Assembly (NCBI GenBank): GCA_017590115.1
Contig: JAGGNK010006559.1
Span: 7,739,784 to 7,803,783, forward strand
DNA length: 64,000 nucleotides
DNA from: Montifringilla adamsi
Lineage: Eukaryota; Chordata; Aves; Passeriformes; Passeridae
Reading direction: 5' to 3'
The translations under genes were made by a program, and so were the position numbers. The notes under the pieces were generated by a model. The model had not been told where the DNA came from. It made no database searches and saw only the letters and a program-made list of their open reading frames with translations. Below are positions 25,201-37,400 of this stretch, piece after piece (positions within the stretch are counted from its first letter, which is position 1; every line of letters starts with the position of its first letter).

Positions 25201-28200
25201 TCATGACAGCAGAGTACATCCTGTAGAACTTCCAGGTTAAGACAAGAATTAGTTTCTTATTTGACGATTAAATATTGTCTAATTGCTACATACATTACTG
25301 ACTCTGTATAATAAGATGTAGCCCATCCCCTCTTACACAGGGCATGTAATTTCTCTGTTTATTATGGTAATGTACATGGTGTTATATTATGAGACACAAT
25401 TTGATTCCAGCCCCTTTTGCTTGGTCCCATGCAGATACTTTTGGCATCATATCTTTCTTGGCTGATTTATCAAAAGCTGAAGGTAGACTTGGCAGCCTGA
25501 TCTCTGCTCACTCATTGTGAACTTTTTTATTTTAGGCCTCCTTTTAGGAAAAAGAGAGTGGCATTGCTGCTGTGACAGTTTGGAGAGTCCGGAAGTGCTT
25601 TTGATATTGATAGTGCTCACTAAGTTTACGGTCTGACATTACATTTTATTTAGCATGAAAACCTTTTTTAGTTATGTCCATCATGATAAGAAAACCAAAA
25701 CATCTCTTAAGATATGTGGGATTATCTAAAACTGAGATTGACATCTAGTGATGGGGTCTGCAGGTGTGTGGGTGGAATTGGCAGATGAACAACGCGTTGC
25801 AGAATGAGCTGCGTGTGTGTGTGTGCGCACCCAGGAACAGCAAATGAGCCAGAGTCTAACTTCAGTGAATGACTAGAACAGGCAGAGAATTTTCTACAAC
25901 ACCAAAATATTATAAGTAAAACCATAACATTTCTTGTGCTGCTATCCTTACATCCATTTTCCCCCTGTCATTGCTTTCCTACCTGGCACCTACTTAGCAA
26001 GGCATACAGGTGCCATCACTGGGGTGACACAATTTCACACCACAGTGACATGTTGGAAATACAGTCTGGGTCCTGTGTCTGGTCAAGGGGCTCTACATTA
26101 AGCCCATCTGCACACATCTGCTGGGGCACTGAGGCACCTGTCAAGGCCTTGCACCTCACTGAAGCCTGGTGCAGACTGAGGCCTCCATCCCTCTACAACT
26201 GAAACACTAGAATTTGAATTAAGATCTAATTAAGATCTTGAACCATTCTGGAAAATTTCAGAGTATTTTCCTAAAATATTTAACAGACCTTTTTCCTTCA
26301 AAATGGCGAAAATCATAATGGCAAGCCTGTGTCATGGTTTTTCGCATGTTACTGATTTTTAAAATTCTGAAGAGATTTGAATGCTTGCCATTTGTTCCAT
26401 AAATTGACTAATATAGGAATTTTCTCCCCTGGTGTACTATGGTTAGTCTAATCAGGAAGGAGAGTGGAAGCCCTTGGAATGAATGACCTTTTTGGGAATC
26501 ATCCAAGAGAAAGAATATAACTTCCTGGCTCCAGTAAGAGAGAATTGTCATGTTTTTCTCTGCTGTAATGCTTCCCTCACTAGACTCTGCCATGATAACA
26601 AACCACCAAAAAACCACCAAACCACCAAAACCAGCCCTGCACCCCACTCCAGAGGCTAGATTGAGTGGGGATTTTTGGAGGACGGCATACTGGATGTGTT
26701 TCTGTCCTGTGTACTGCAGGGCTCCCATAAGGCTGCAGGTTTGGTTTTTTTTTTTTTTTGCAAAACAGCTCCAGGTTTAGAATTATGAGCAGTGTTTGTC
26801 CATGGTGGACAACTGGGAGAGGAATCTGGATGACCTGCAACAAACCCTACCAAATACTCATCTGACTAGTTTTAGATCTTTTATTTGTAGCATGTTTTTA
26901 TGTGTAGTTTATCAAGGCTGGTTTATGACATGCCCATGTGTTATTTAGCTGTGTCCTTACTGTGGTTTGAGTGTTTTTAATTTCTTCCTCCTTGTTCTCT
27001 CAGCGTAACAGATAACAGGAATCAGCAATACTTGAAATACACTGATCTGTGGCTTCCTGGTGGGAAACAAGATGAGTCACCAGTAACTAAAACCAACAGC
27101 CTTTATGTCCCTGGATTCAAATTTGTTCTTCTCAGTATAATTGTTCAAATACTTGCTTTCCCCACTGACTTCCTCCCTAGCAGTGCAGCAGACTGCCAGA
27201 TTGGGAAGGAAGAAATGATAGCAGTTACAGCACGTGTAACAAGCCCAGAAAAGGGGCCCACCAGGGATGGATATGGACACTCAGACCTAAGTGCTTCACC
27301 AGACTCTGTATCTCCTGCCATATCTAACAGCATGATTGGGCCAAGTATTTATTATAGGATAGCAGAGATTCTGTCTGCCAGGTTTCCTTGGTTCCTGCAC
27401 TGGGGTTCTGGACATGGCAGGGGTAAGTGGTGCTTCTGTTGTTAAGCCACACCCTTAGGAACACAGCACCTTGCTGTCTGCCAGTAACATTGAAGTCAAT
27501 TTGACTATCAGATGAACAATAAAGCAGTAAAAAACCCCAACAAAACCCCCAACAGTCCAAATATTAACTATACCATTGCTGTGTTTATAGAGGAAGATAA
27601 AGAAAAAAAAAAAGAAAACTGCACAGAGATCAGCCTACACCTAAATCAGTTATAAGAATTTTCACTTTTTTATCCAGAAAACAAACAGTCAGGATGTCTG
27701 TGCAGCCTTATGGATATGAGAACCCAATATCATGATACTGTGAATATGGCCTTCACTTAAGAGATGTTGAGGTTTTTTTTAATTATTTTTTTAAGATAAG
27801 TTTCTTCATATAACCAAACTCTCCCTGGGATTCTCTTTATAGTGAAACCTCTACACAACTCCAAGTTTTCCCATGATTTATAACTTTGTCAGGGAAAAAA
27901 TGTTAACCCTCCCCTTTAAATGTCTCTCTAAGCTTCAGAAATATTGACATTCTTCAGACACGTTTAAGTGGAGCAAGACACTGAACAGAGCTTTAAATGG
28001 AAATTTTGGTAATGAAAAGGTAAAGGAATTTGTATACCTGAGGAAAAGTTGTCCCCTGGCAGGTGCCAGTATGTTAGGCTACAGGTTCCCTCTTCCAGAG
28101 ACCTCTTGGATAGGAACAAGAGTATCAGCAGCATAGAGTGTTCTTGGCATTTCACTTCCCAGACATGCATCCATCACAATGCTTTCTGAGCATGTCTATG

Positions 28201-29159
28201 CATTTTCATCAGATTTTGCTGTCCTCCTCCTCCTATGTGCCCAAAATATCCCAAATTGCTGCCAGGCGAATCTTTTCACTCAAAAGGTATTGTATAAGAA
28301 TGATTTGTTACTTGATAGGTGATTTTGCTGTGCTTTACAAGGTTTTCTATGGGTTAGGATACTCCTCTGCACATGGGAAGACTCTCTTGATGGAAGTGAA
28401 TGACTGGTATTCCTTGTGAGTCATTGAAGGGAATACAGCTGAAGTGTGTCAGACTAATTTGTTATGAAGTATATACAGATCAACAGGGCACTTTTGGAAA
28501 TGGAGCACTTGAGTTTTGGTGGCTAACTAAGAGCAAACTTAGAACTAAATTTCTTCCGGTTTGTTAGATGATGAATAAATAAATTTTAAATACCAGGTTA
28601 TGGATTAATCCTGTGACCTCTTGATGATTTTTGCAACTTTCAGGACAAGTAGCCCCAATAATTATCCATATTACTGGAAGCTCTTCCTTTCCATAGTGTT
28701 TGATGTTTCTTTGTCTCCTTGTGGCTTAATCCAAACTATGTTTGCTAAAATAAACTTTCACTGCTGTTCTAACTGTTTATCTGTTTTGGAAGTAATCTGG
28801 TAGTTCCCCCTTTTCCAGTCATATGGTGACTCACAGCACCAGCTTGAGACCATCACCTCCACAATCTTCATAGCTTGGTGCTCTGGGTTCTGGGTTGGCA
28901 GATTCCTGGCTCCTTCAAGCAGATTTACATCTTCCTTCCAACCTGCAATTTGGGAGAGGTGAGGCAAAAAGTGAAACAAGCACACTTGAATCAAACATGC
29001 ACATGCTTAAAGTTAGCAACGTTTACGCTTCTTTATCTTACCTCATCCCTGCTACTTATCCTCTTCATTCTTAGGCTCACAGGTATAACTGGGAAGGGAA
29101 AAGTCTTCAGAGTACATTGTAGATGGGAATGTGAAGAGGCTGATTCTCTAAATTAACAG
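19201..29159. other. Intergenic, no gene recognised
   Basis: About 10 kb without a supported exon. It holds a GC-richer patch at 21050-21480 with overlapping open frames on both strands, a (TG)n microsatellite at about 24635-24652, an 11-mer tandem duplication AATTAAGATCT at about 26215-26236, an ACCACCAAA-type simple stretch at about 26600-26630 and a T run at 26743-26759. Everything else looks like unremarkable noncoding DNA. Confidence 0.55.
24635..24652. repeat. (TG)n microsatellite
   Basis: About eight TG units (CTGTGTGTGTGTGTGTGTG) in otherwise unique sequence. It could be polymorphic in length. Confidence 0.9.
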
Positions 29160-29340
29160 AAATGACAGAACGGGCAAGTTTGGAAGGGATCACAGTGGGT
29201 CATCTGGTCCAGCCTCCCTGCTCAAGCAGGGTCATCCCAGAGCACACGGCACAGGATTGTATCCAGATGGTTTGTGAATATCTCCAGTGAGAGAGACTTC
29301 ACAACCTCTCTGGGTTACCTGTTCTGGTGCTCCCAGAAAC
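29160..29340 (-). mobile_element. CR1 LINE 3' fragment
   Basis: The plus strand reads GTTTGGAAGGGATCACAG...CATCTGGTCCAGCCTCCCTGCTCAAGCAGGGTCA...ACAGGATTGTATCCAGATGG...GAATATCTCCAGTGAGAGAGACTTCACAACCTCTCTGGG, the reverse complement of a CR1 3'UTR in the usual block order. The left-hand octamer tail is diverged (AATGACAGAA). Confidence 0.9.
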
Positions 29341-29889
29341 AGGGATTTCTTTATTTCTGTGAGAATGGCATGTGTAAATATTCCTGCATTTAAACATGTA
29401 ATAGCAACTTTGTTGCTATACTTGTACACAAGTGGTTTGGGCACAGTTGAGATTAAGGTGGCATTTTTACTAGATAATCCATACCACAGGCCTGCATCCC
29501 AAGGGATATTAACAGGGATAGGGGGAGGCCAAGGGCTAGTGAATGTTCTGTGTGGGACTGCCTTACTGAGCCTGGAATGGACAGTACCTGCAAGTGAACA
29601 CAGGCGAGGCAGAAGCTGCCTTGGGTTTGTGCCTGCTGGGCTGTGACGTGAACTGGGTTTTCCTGTCTTGCAACATTTTTGGAAAAGTTAAAAAATTTCT
29701 CATTCTGCATGGGACAAAATGTACTTTTTTTTTGTTTCCTGCACCTTGTGCCTGTCCTGACCTTTACAGAGGTGCAGGGGCAGGGGCTGCCTGAGGGCTG
29801 GTGGGTGTGTGGCGGGGCTGCCCCTGGATACTGGGGCTGCCTCCTTGCCACAAGCCTCTGAGCACGGCCATTCCCACACTAACGGAGCA
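29341..29889. other. Spacer between two CR1 copies, nothing recognised
   Basis: About 550 bases of unique-looking sequence. The right half (29760-29880) is GC-richer. Open frames of 60-130 codons occur on both strands with no recognisable motif. Confidence 0.5.
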
Positions 29890-30650
29890 GCTCACAGAAT
29901 CGTTAGGGTTGGAAGGGACCTCTGGAGATTGCCTAGTCCAACCCCCCTGCCAAGGCAGGGTCACCTAGAGCAGGTGACACAGGAACACATCCAGCTGGGG
30001 TTTGAATGTCTCCAGAGGGAGACTCTACGATTTCCCTGGGCAGCCTGTTCCAGTGCCCTGCCACCCTCAAAGTTAAGAAGTTCTTCCTCATGTTGAAGTG
30101 AAACTTCTTTTTTAGGTTATGGCCATTGCTATTTGTCCTGGGCACCACTGAGAAGAGTCGCCACCATGTTCTTGGCACCCGCCTTTGAGATATTTACCTC
30201 CATTAATGAGATCCCCTCTCAGTCTTCTCTTCTCTAGACTGAACAGGCCCAGCTCCCGCAGCCTCGCCTCGTAAGAGAGATGCTCGGTCTTTGTGGCCTC
30301 TGCTGGGCCCTCTGCAGTAGCTCCTTGTCTTTCCTGTACTGAGGAGCCCAGAACTGGACACAGCACTGCAGATGTGCCCTCACTAGGGCCAGGTAGTGGG
30401 GGAGGATCACCTCCCTCAGCCTGCAGGCCACACTTTTCCCAATGCACCCCAGGACTCCATTGGCTTTCGTAGCTGCAAGGGCACTGCCGGCTCACGGTCA
30501 ACTTGTCATCCACCACGACTCTCAGGTCCGTCTCCACAGTGCTGCCCTCCAGAAGGTAAGCCCCACCCTGTGCCGGCCCTTGGGGCTGTTCCTCCCCAGG
30601 TGCAGGACCCTGCACTGGCCCTTGCTGAACCTCATTAGGTTTCTCTCCTC
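29890..30650 (-). mobile_element. CR1 LINE 3' portion, directly beside the CpG island
   Basis: This is the reverse complement of a CR1 from its tail (CACAGAATCGTTAGGGTTGGAAGGGACC at the left) through the 3'UTR into the end of ORF2. The minus-strand frames at 30431-30112 read '[22 protein letters not shown]' and '[16 protein letters not shown]', the well-known closing residues of CR1 ORF2. Similarity stops at about 30640-30650 (CTGAACCTCATTAGG), where the CpG island begins. It is 5'-truncated and broken by frameshifts, so it is not active. Confidence 0.92.
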
Positions 30651-30659
30651 GAAGGCGAG

Positions 30660-31475
30660 TCACGGGCGGCATTTCGGGCGCCCCCCGCCGCTGTCGGGGG
30701 CCGGCCCCGCGGAGCCGGAGCCGCGCACATCCACCCGGCAGGTGTCAGTGTGGGCTGCGGGGCCGGGCGGGAGCGGGGGCGAGCGGCGGGGGCCGGCGGG
30801 AGGTGAGTGCTGCCCGCGGCGGCGGGGCCGGGGGCGGCCGGGGGGCGCCGCGTCAGAAAGTGCCGGAGAAAGTGCGGGAGGCCCGAGTTGAAGGTCTGTG
30901 AGCGGGCGGGGGACGAGGCGGCGGCTGCCGTGGGGCTCCGGCGGCGCTCGCCCACCCTCCCTGCCGCGGCGGGGGCACTGCCTGGCTCCCGCCGGGGCCG
31001 GGCTGAGCGCGTCCCTCCGCGGCACCTGAGGGCAGGTGGGGGTGCCGGCCGGGGCGAGGGCAGCGTGACAGGTACCGCCGATAGCGGGGGCCGGCTGGAG
31101 CTCCGGAGAGCCCCGCTGCCGCCCGCCGCCGTCCTGCCCCGGCTGGCCCGGGAAGCAGCCGGAGCGGCAGCCCGGACGGCAGAGCCCCGGGGCTCCGCAG
31201 GAGAGACGGAGGCGAGCGGGCTGCGGAGCCGCGGCGGCGGGCAGGGCGCTGGGGAGCACGGAGTGCGCCGCACGTCCTCTCCGGCTGCTCCCGAGTAAGT
31301 AGCGCAGCTCCGCGCGGCCGCTCGGTCAGGGCTGGTGTCGCTGCCCGCTGCCGGGGACATGCCCGGCCCGCGGGGAGACCCTCCCGGGGATGCCCGGCCG
31401 CGGTGCGCGCCCAGCGCCGGGCGGGCAACTTTGGCAGGAAGGCAAAGCGGCAGTGCGGCTGCTGGGCTCACGCAC
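30660..31475. promoter_or_regulatory. CpG island, probable promoter of the downstream gene
   Basis: About 800 bases with very high G+C and dense CpG (many GGGCGG/CCGCCC boxes), in sharp contrast to AT-rich flanks. It is the only strong CpG island in the window, and avian promoters of broadly expressed genes look like this. The long open frames on both strands (up to 278 codons, Ala/Pro/Arg-rich) are what stop-poor GC DNA always gives and should not be read as proteins. There is no TATA box. Plus-strand splice donors at 30803 and 31295 suggest transcription to the right. Divergent transcription is also possible. Confidence 0.8.
30880..31294 (+). other. Candidate noncoding first exon (possibly LDLRAD4)
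   Basis: The GC-rich sequence ends at CTCCCGA|GTAAGTAG, a near-perfect splice donor at 31295; the 5' limit is unknown and only indicative. A second donor, GGGAG|GTGAGTG, at 30803 could end an alternative exon. In human 18p11.21 the gene after CEP192 in the same direction is LDLRAD4, a large gene with several promoters, noncoding 5' exons and long introns. The position, strand and lack of any downstream coding exon in 31.3-64 kb fit that. The gene name is inference from synteny only; a long noncoding RNA is the main alternative. Confidence 0.4.
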
Positions 31476-33747
31476 CAGTGACCTATATTTGATGGAGTGC
31501 CTTTTTTTTTTCCTTAAAGAAAAGTTTATTAGCAGAAGTCTAGCTTTGCCTGTCTGTATCAGATGCCTGCCTGCATTGTTTGCAGTGAATATGTACATCC
31601 CAAATTTTTGAATGATGTGCCAGGTTTCCTATCATGTAGGTGGGTAGGTAGTTATGCGTAGGCTGTGGTTCGATGCTTGCTGAAGAGGCAAACACACCGT
31701 TGTGTGTAGGTTTAAGTTCAGTATAGAACAAACAGGAAGCAGGCAAAATGAAGACTAACTTCTGTTTTCTGTTTTTTTGTGCGATATTAACACCTAGAAT
31801 GTACAGATTTTAGTGGGATTCAGAACCTTTTCTGAATAGCAAGTAGTGGTTGTGCAGAAGAACAAAAATCAGGTGAATAATTTTATATGGTGTTCAAAAT
31901 ACTGTTTGTTATTATAAAAGTTTGTTCATCTAAAACCACAGACATCTTCTGGTCAGGATGGAAGGCTCCTTTAAGAGATTTGTCTGTGCTTTCAAACCAA
32001 AAACGTTCTGCATTAAAATATTTGTGGACTGGAAAGGTGCATCATGTAGCATGAGGAGTGAAGTGTCTCCAGCATCATAAATCTGGAGCTGGCCAAAAGG
32101 GGGAGAGAGTTTTTGCCACTAAGAAAGCCCAAGGGACAAATACCAGTAGTCATAGGTGATGTAAGAACATAAATGCTGCCTAAGCAGGGGCAGTGTTCTT
32201 GCTGGTCCTTCAACACCTGGGTATGTTGGTTAGACAGTACTTAAATTCTGCTTTCCAATTTTGTTTCTAGGAAAATGTTTTGGGAAACCTATTCTTTGCA
32301 ATGGTCCAGAGCTGTCTAACATACGATGCATCCTTGAGTAGAATTAAATTACTGTGCATGGTGCACACGTATTTGGTTCCACTAATGAATGTATAAATAT
32401 TGTGGCTGTAAATGGAAGGGGAAGTTTTGCTGGAAAACCAGTGCACTGGTGGGAAGCAGCCTAATCAACATCCCCTTGTCCATATTAGCTGAGATAGAGA
32501 TGATAATCTGAACATCTGTACTTGAGTTTTAGCACCAGTTATTAAGTTACTGTGACACACAAAGTGACCAGCATGAGGAGAACTCAAACTGGAATGTGTC
32601 AACTCTCTACAGTTACGTACAGAAGTAGAAACACAGCTTGTTGTATCATCAGTGTTTATACCAGCGCAGTTAGTTCCAACTCAGGTATGTGAAGATCATT
32701 GTTGCACACACATAAGGCATATTAATATTCTCCAGTAAATTCAGATGCCTCAGTGGGCCTAAATGGTGATCAGCATGTAACGCAGAATGAGTTAACAGTG
32801 TGAGACCAATATTTCAGATCACTGGTTTTTGTTAACTGAAACATTACAGGCACTAGGCAGCGTTTGACTGATGCAGTTTTTAGTCTTCAGGACCTTAGAC
32901 TTGTTACAAGAAAACTTGTGGAAGTAGAAGTTGAGATTCAAGATTGAGGCACAGTTGTATTAAACGTGCTAAGATCACAGCCATTGGGCAGTAGCTTAAC
33001 CTAGGAATTTAGAACTAACCTCACCTTTTAAATTATTTTTAAGTAGATAAAATGCTGTTTTCTTTGCACAGAACATTAAAGTGAGACTTGAAATGAGGAA
33101 TTATTGGTTTTCCCTGCATTTTTGCAAGAGGAGATTGTGGGGAAGAGTGGATTGAAAGTTTTCCCTCTGATTATCTTGACCAAAATTTAGTTATTTTTCA
33201 GCTGCCCTGCAGTACCCTGTCTACTGCTGCCTTTCCATCAAGAACTAGTTTTATGTCAATGACAGTGTCTGAAATAATTTGGAATACTTTCCAAATGTGG
33301 ATATGACGTGCCAGAAAGAAGTAAATAATTGTTGAAATAATAGAGAAATACCTTAAAAGTATTTTAACTTAGCACAGTCTGTAAGAGAAATGAAGTGTTA
33401 AAAAGTCCGTGCCTGTCCAGCAATTCTTGCATCAGGAGTCAAGGTTATTGCATTTAACTTGTGAGTGGTCTTGGAGAAGTGTTTTTTTCTTTCCTGTCTG
33501 GTTTTTCATGGTTCAAAACAGCTCCCTGCAAGTGCATTGCCAGTTACGGAATGCAAATACTTCTAGGAGTTTGGAGATGAATTTTTCTGCAGATTGGTTC
33601 TGTGGTAACCGTGAAATTCTTCAATGGCACCAATCTAGTATCAGCTGCTCGTTAAAGGCACTGGTGCCAGCACAGTGGTGCATCAGTTGCTGGGAATCCA
33701 ACCCTGTAGTGAAATGATTCATGCATATACATTTTCTTTTCTCAGTT

Positions 33748-33773
33748 GACAGCTATTTTTAAGAATAGCTGTC
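33748..33773. repeat. Perfect 10-bp inverted repeat
   Basis: GACAGCTATT at 33748-33757 is the exact reverse complement of AATAGCTGTC at 33764-33773, separated by six bases. A wobble pair would extend the stem. Function unknown. Confidence 0.9.
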
Positions 33774-34470
33774 TTGCCTAGAAGGTTGATATCTAAGCAA
33801 AGGCAGCCTAGATAGCTAAAAATTTCTTTCACACCAAACATAATCTTAGTACACTAAAACACTTAAGTGGAATTGATTTTAATTGATTCTTGCTGAATCT
33901 CTGGTTCTAATTTGCCATTATAAAGGGACTGTGGTGTTTTGGAGCTGATGTCAGGAAGTTGGCAATTTTTTGCGCAAAGAAAGATGATGAGTTTGAAGTA
34001 ATGTCAGTTTGAAGAAACTTACAATAATAATGGCTAGTGATATCTATATGGTAGCAGATTACTTGACTAACTTCTTGAAATGAATTGGATTCTCTGGGTA
34101 CACAAGCCTGAAGGAATGATCTTGAAATGACACGTTTGTCCAGTGTACTTTAAATTTCTCCATGTGCTGCACAGGCAGAATATTCAAGTGAAGGAAAGCC
34201 ATGGGCCTTTCTTTTTTCCATTGTGTTCTTTTGAACCTCATATTTGAAAAAGAAATGTGATTTTTTTTTTCTCTTAGAGAGTTTTATTTGCTTAGTTCTG
34301 AGACTGTCAGTTGAATAATAGTAACTCTAAGGGGACAGCAGTAGAAAGAACGCTTGCAGGTGAATAAGAGCATGACATTACAGTGTGTCCTGTATTTCAT
34401 GCTGGCAGAATGTCTTGGTATTCATCATCTATATTTATTTAATATATGCATTTCTGTATTGTATGCTTTG

Positions 34471-34497
34471 ATTTAGCATATTTGCAGTATGCTAAAT
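34471..34497. repeat. Perfect 10-bp inverted repeat
   Basis: ATTTAGCATA (34471-34480) and TATGCTAAAT (34488-34497) are exact complements with a seven-base spacer, in a stretch with further ATGCAT-type palindromes. Confidence 0.9.
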
Positions 34498-37400
34498 GTA
34501 GATGCATTTTACTAAATGCTTTTTCTTATTGTTTAGTTAAGCAATGGAAATTTTCAAGCACCAATATCACCATTTGTTATCACTCAGCATAATAATTGGT
34601 AATTTTAATCTTCCTGATTAAGATTATTTTGGTCACAAGAGACAAGGGACTGAAAATGAGTGATTTTTGTGATGATGTGCTGTGTCTGTGTTGCTCGTAT
34701 CTGTTGTTCTTTTCTCTAAAATCCTACTACAGAGAACACACTGACCTTTTAAACTGTGTTTGAATGATCTTGCTCTACATCAAACTTTTCTTTCAGGTAG
34801 GAGACAGAAATTAAGAGGAACATAAATGCATTTTTTCTTCTTCTTGCCAATGGAGAGCTTTCCTAGATTTGAAGTAAGTTTTCTTAGTGCCAAGTGGTTG
34901 ACTTTTCTAGAATAAAAATCCCTCCAGGGTATGCAAAAAGTCCTCTGGTTAATATATTGGCATTCCCAGAACCCACTAAAGCTTAGGCAGGTTGCCAGAC
35001 ACCACTTAATGAGGATGCCGAATGTCTGGCACAAATCTGCATGAAAACCAGCAAAGGAGCTGGGGGTGGAAGTGCATGCGGTGGGGAGAGGGCTGGGAAG
35101 GCGACACACACACACCCATAATTTATTTTTAATGTCTGCGTTTTGCAGAGAAACTGATCAGAAATCCTTACCACAGGATTTTGAAAACTTGCTGGGAGCA
35201 GAAGTCTGGATCCTTCAAACTGGGAGAGCTGTGTTCTCATATAAATACAGTTTTATTAGGAAAGCAGTTTATGGGTTAGGGGTGTTAGTTTTTTGAGGAG
35301 AGCACCAAAAGGGGATGGATGTGATAGTGATTTTATGTTTTATTATCTGCTAAAACTGAAAAGCATTTGAAAATGTTGCTAGACAGTTTGGGGGACAATG
35401 GAAGACAGCGATTGCCAGCACACATACAGAAAAGCTGTTAAAGTTACATGGCAGGAATAGATAAATTACTGCTGCTGGGACACCTCTGCTCAGTGTAAAG
35501 CTGTGGTGGGGGCTCTGCCTCATTCTGCTGAGTTTAGGATTTGCTACATGTTAGGTGGAATTGCAGGTGTAATAGATTCTCTGATGGCTGGATAGCTGTT
35601 AAAAGAATCAGTCATTCACCCAGATGAGGTATTTTTCCATAAGAGTGCCATTAAAACCAGAATATATTGGTTTGTGTTGAATCAGATATTTAGTCTTAAA
35701 GGTTGGCTGAGCAAACTTAGTTATATTCTGAACTGAACGTTATTTCAGACATTTAAAGCGTGAAAATTTTCAGCAATTTTTCCCAGGCTTTAGTCTCTCC
35801 CTTACCTACCCAGAAAAGCATTCGTCCTCTGTAGACAAATTTATAAATACATATTTAGTTGGTAGGCATGACTGAAAAATAATGTTTAAATCCAAAATAA
35901 TTCTATTAGGAGTATTTTTTGCACATGTCTAAATTTGGAAATACGTATGCTTGTTACCTGCTTTTCAGTACGGGTTTCAGTTGTGTATTTCACCATTTTG
36001 AAGAACTGTTCCTCTTCAGAGGAATTCTACTCACTAGAATACTGGCACCTACTTGATGAGGATGGTTGGGTAGGACTAAATTGAAATCCAGATGCTCCTG
36101 TTTAATTTTGTTTCGTTTCACTAAGGTGAGTTGAGAAATGAGAATACTGGACTTCATTGGACTTCAATGCTGATTGCAGTAGATAAAAGTATTTTGCCAG
36201 TTGTGTGGGGATGTTTGCAAAGTTTTCTCTATGTTGACATTGACTTCTGGCTGTCTATAGGACAGGGAAAACAAAAAGAGAGTGTTGGACATTGTACCCG
36301 CATTTTTAATCTAGCATGTGTTAGGATTAGTTCTAAAAGGCAGGACAATACTGCCTAGAAAAATACAGTGCTGAAATGCTGCGTGAGAATGGAGCAGGTT
36401 GATAAAGTGTCTGTTGGAATGTCCTTGTCTTTCCATCTGCTGGTGTTCTTGATTTCTTCCATGCTAACCACCTTTTTTGTTAAAGACTGGTAATAAATCT
36501 GCTTCTGAAAAAATGTAGTCATGATAGTGAATTTGTATTGCCTGTAAAATATGAGTTTGGAGATGTCAATTCTTTTTAAACTCAGTATTTCATTTAGATT
36601 CTGTGTTCTGAAATTGTAAAAGATGTACTGACCTTTGGGGAAGGTGTGCTTTTTTGCATGTTTATATGAGAAACACCTTGAGGTTTGAATGATTCTGTCA
36701 TAACCTTGGACCCACTGAGTGTATTTAAGTTGTGATTTTAGAGGACAGTACAGAATTCTCTTAGGGTTTCTGTTAAAACAAATGTTAATGCTTAATAAAA
36801 TAAGACCTAGAATCTCTCTCATATTGAGAAGAGACTGGAAAATAGTGTTTTCTTCTGGATAAACTCTGAAATGTACTTAGAGTTCTAAAATAAGTGTTGA
36901 GAGTTGACTCATCTTATCTAGCATATGCCATTATAAGGGTACTGTATTTTGTCTTCAGTTTTCAGCACCAGTACTTGAAGCATCTTCAGACAGTACAGTA
37001 CCCTGTTTTTAAACACAAGTTCCACTCTTTAACTTTTCAAAGAATTATAGGAAACAAAATGTGTGACACTTTCTTAATTATCTCTTCGTGTTGTGTGGCC
37101 GAGCCTATTATTTTGGTTTCTCACACCTGTAACCTGCTTGTTCTCCATTTTATAGAGGGAAAGGAGGGGGCAGTCTGGGACTGAGATATGAAGCAATCTC
37201 TTTAACAGCTGCCTTCTTCCACTGAGACTTTCTTGAAATTTTTCCTGTGCATTAATTAAAAGTGATCCATTATTACTTTGGACTTGTAAACACCTCTGAA
37301 CATTCCATTAGGTGTTAATGACACATGAAGCAAGAATTAATATGAATCTGTTAGTCCTGTATCTAGTTGGGATGCACTTAGCATATGTAATTGCCTAGAT

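Noticed and set aside
30112..30672. 186-codon minus-strand frame as a host gene
   Set aside because: It contains the closing residues of CR1 ORF2 and its 3' region; it is LINE sequence.
30635..31471. 278-codon open frame on the minus strand (and 191-199 codon relatives)
   Set aside because: Ala/Pro/Arg-rich translations on both strands are expected from the stop-poor CpG island; no family motif.
18067..36097. The 17-mer TTGAAATCCAGATGCTC occurs at 18067 and 36081
   Set aside because: The match does not extend beyond 17 bases in either direction in a convincing way; chance or a very degraded repeat cannot be told apart by eye.
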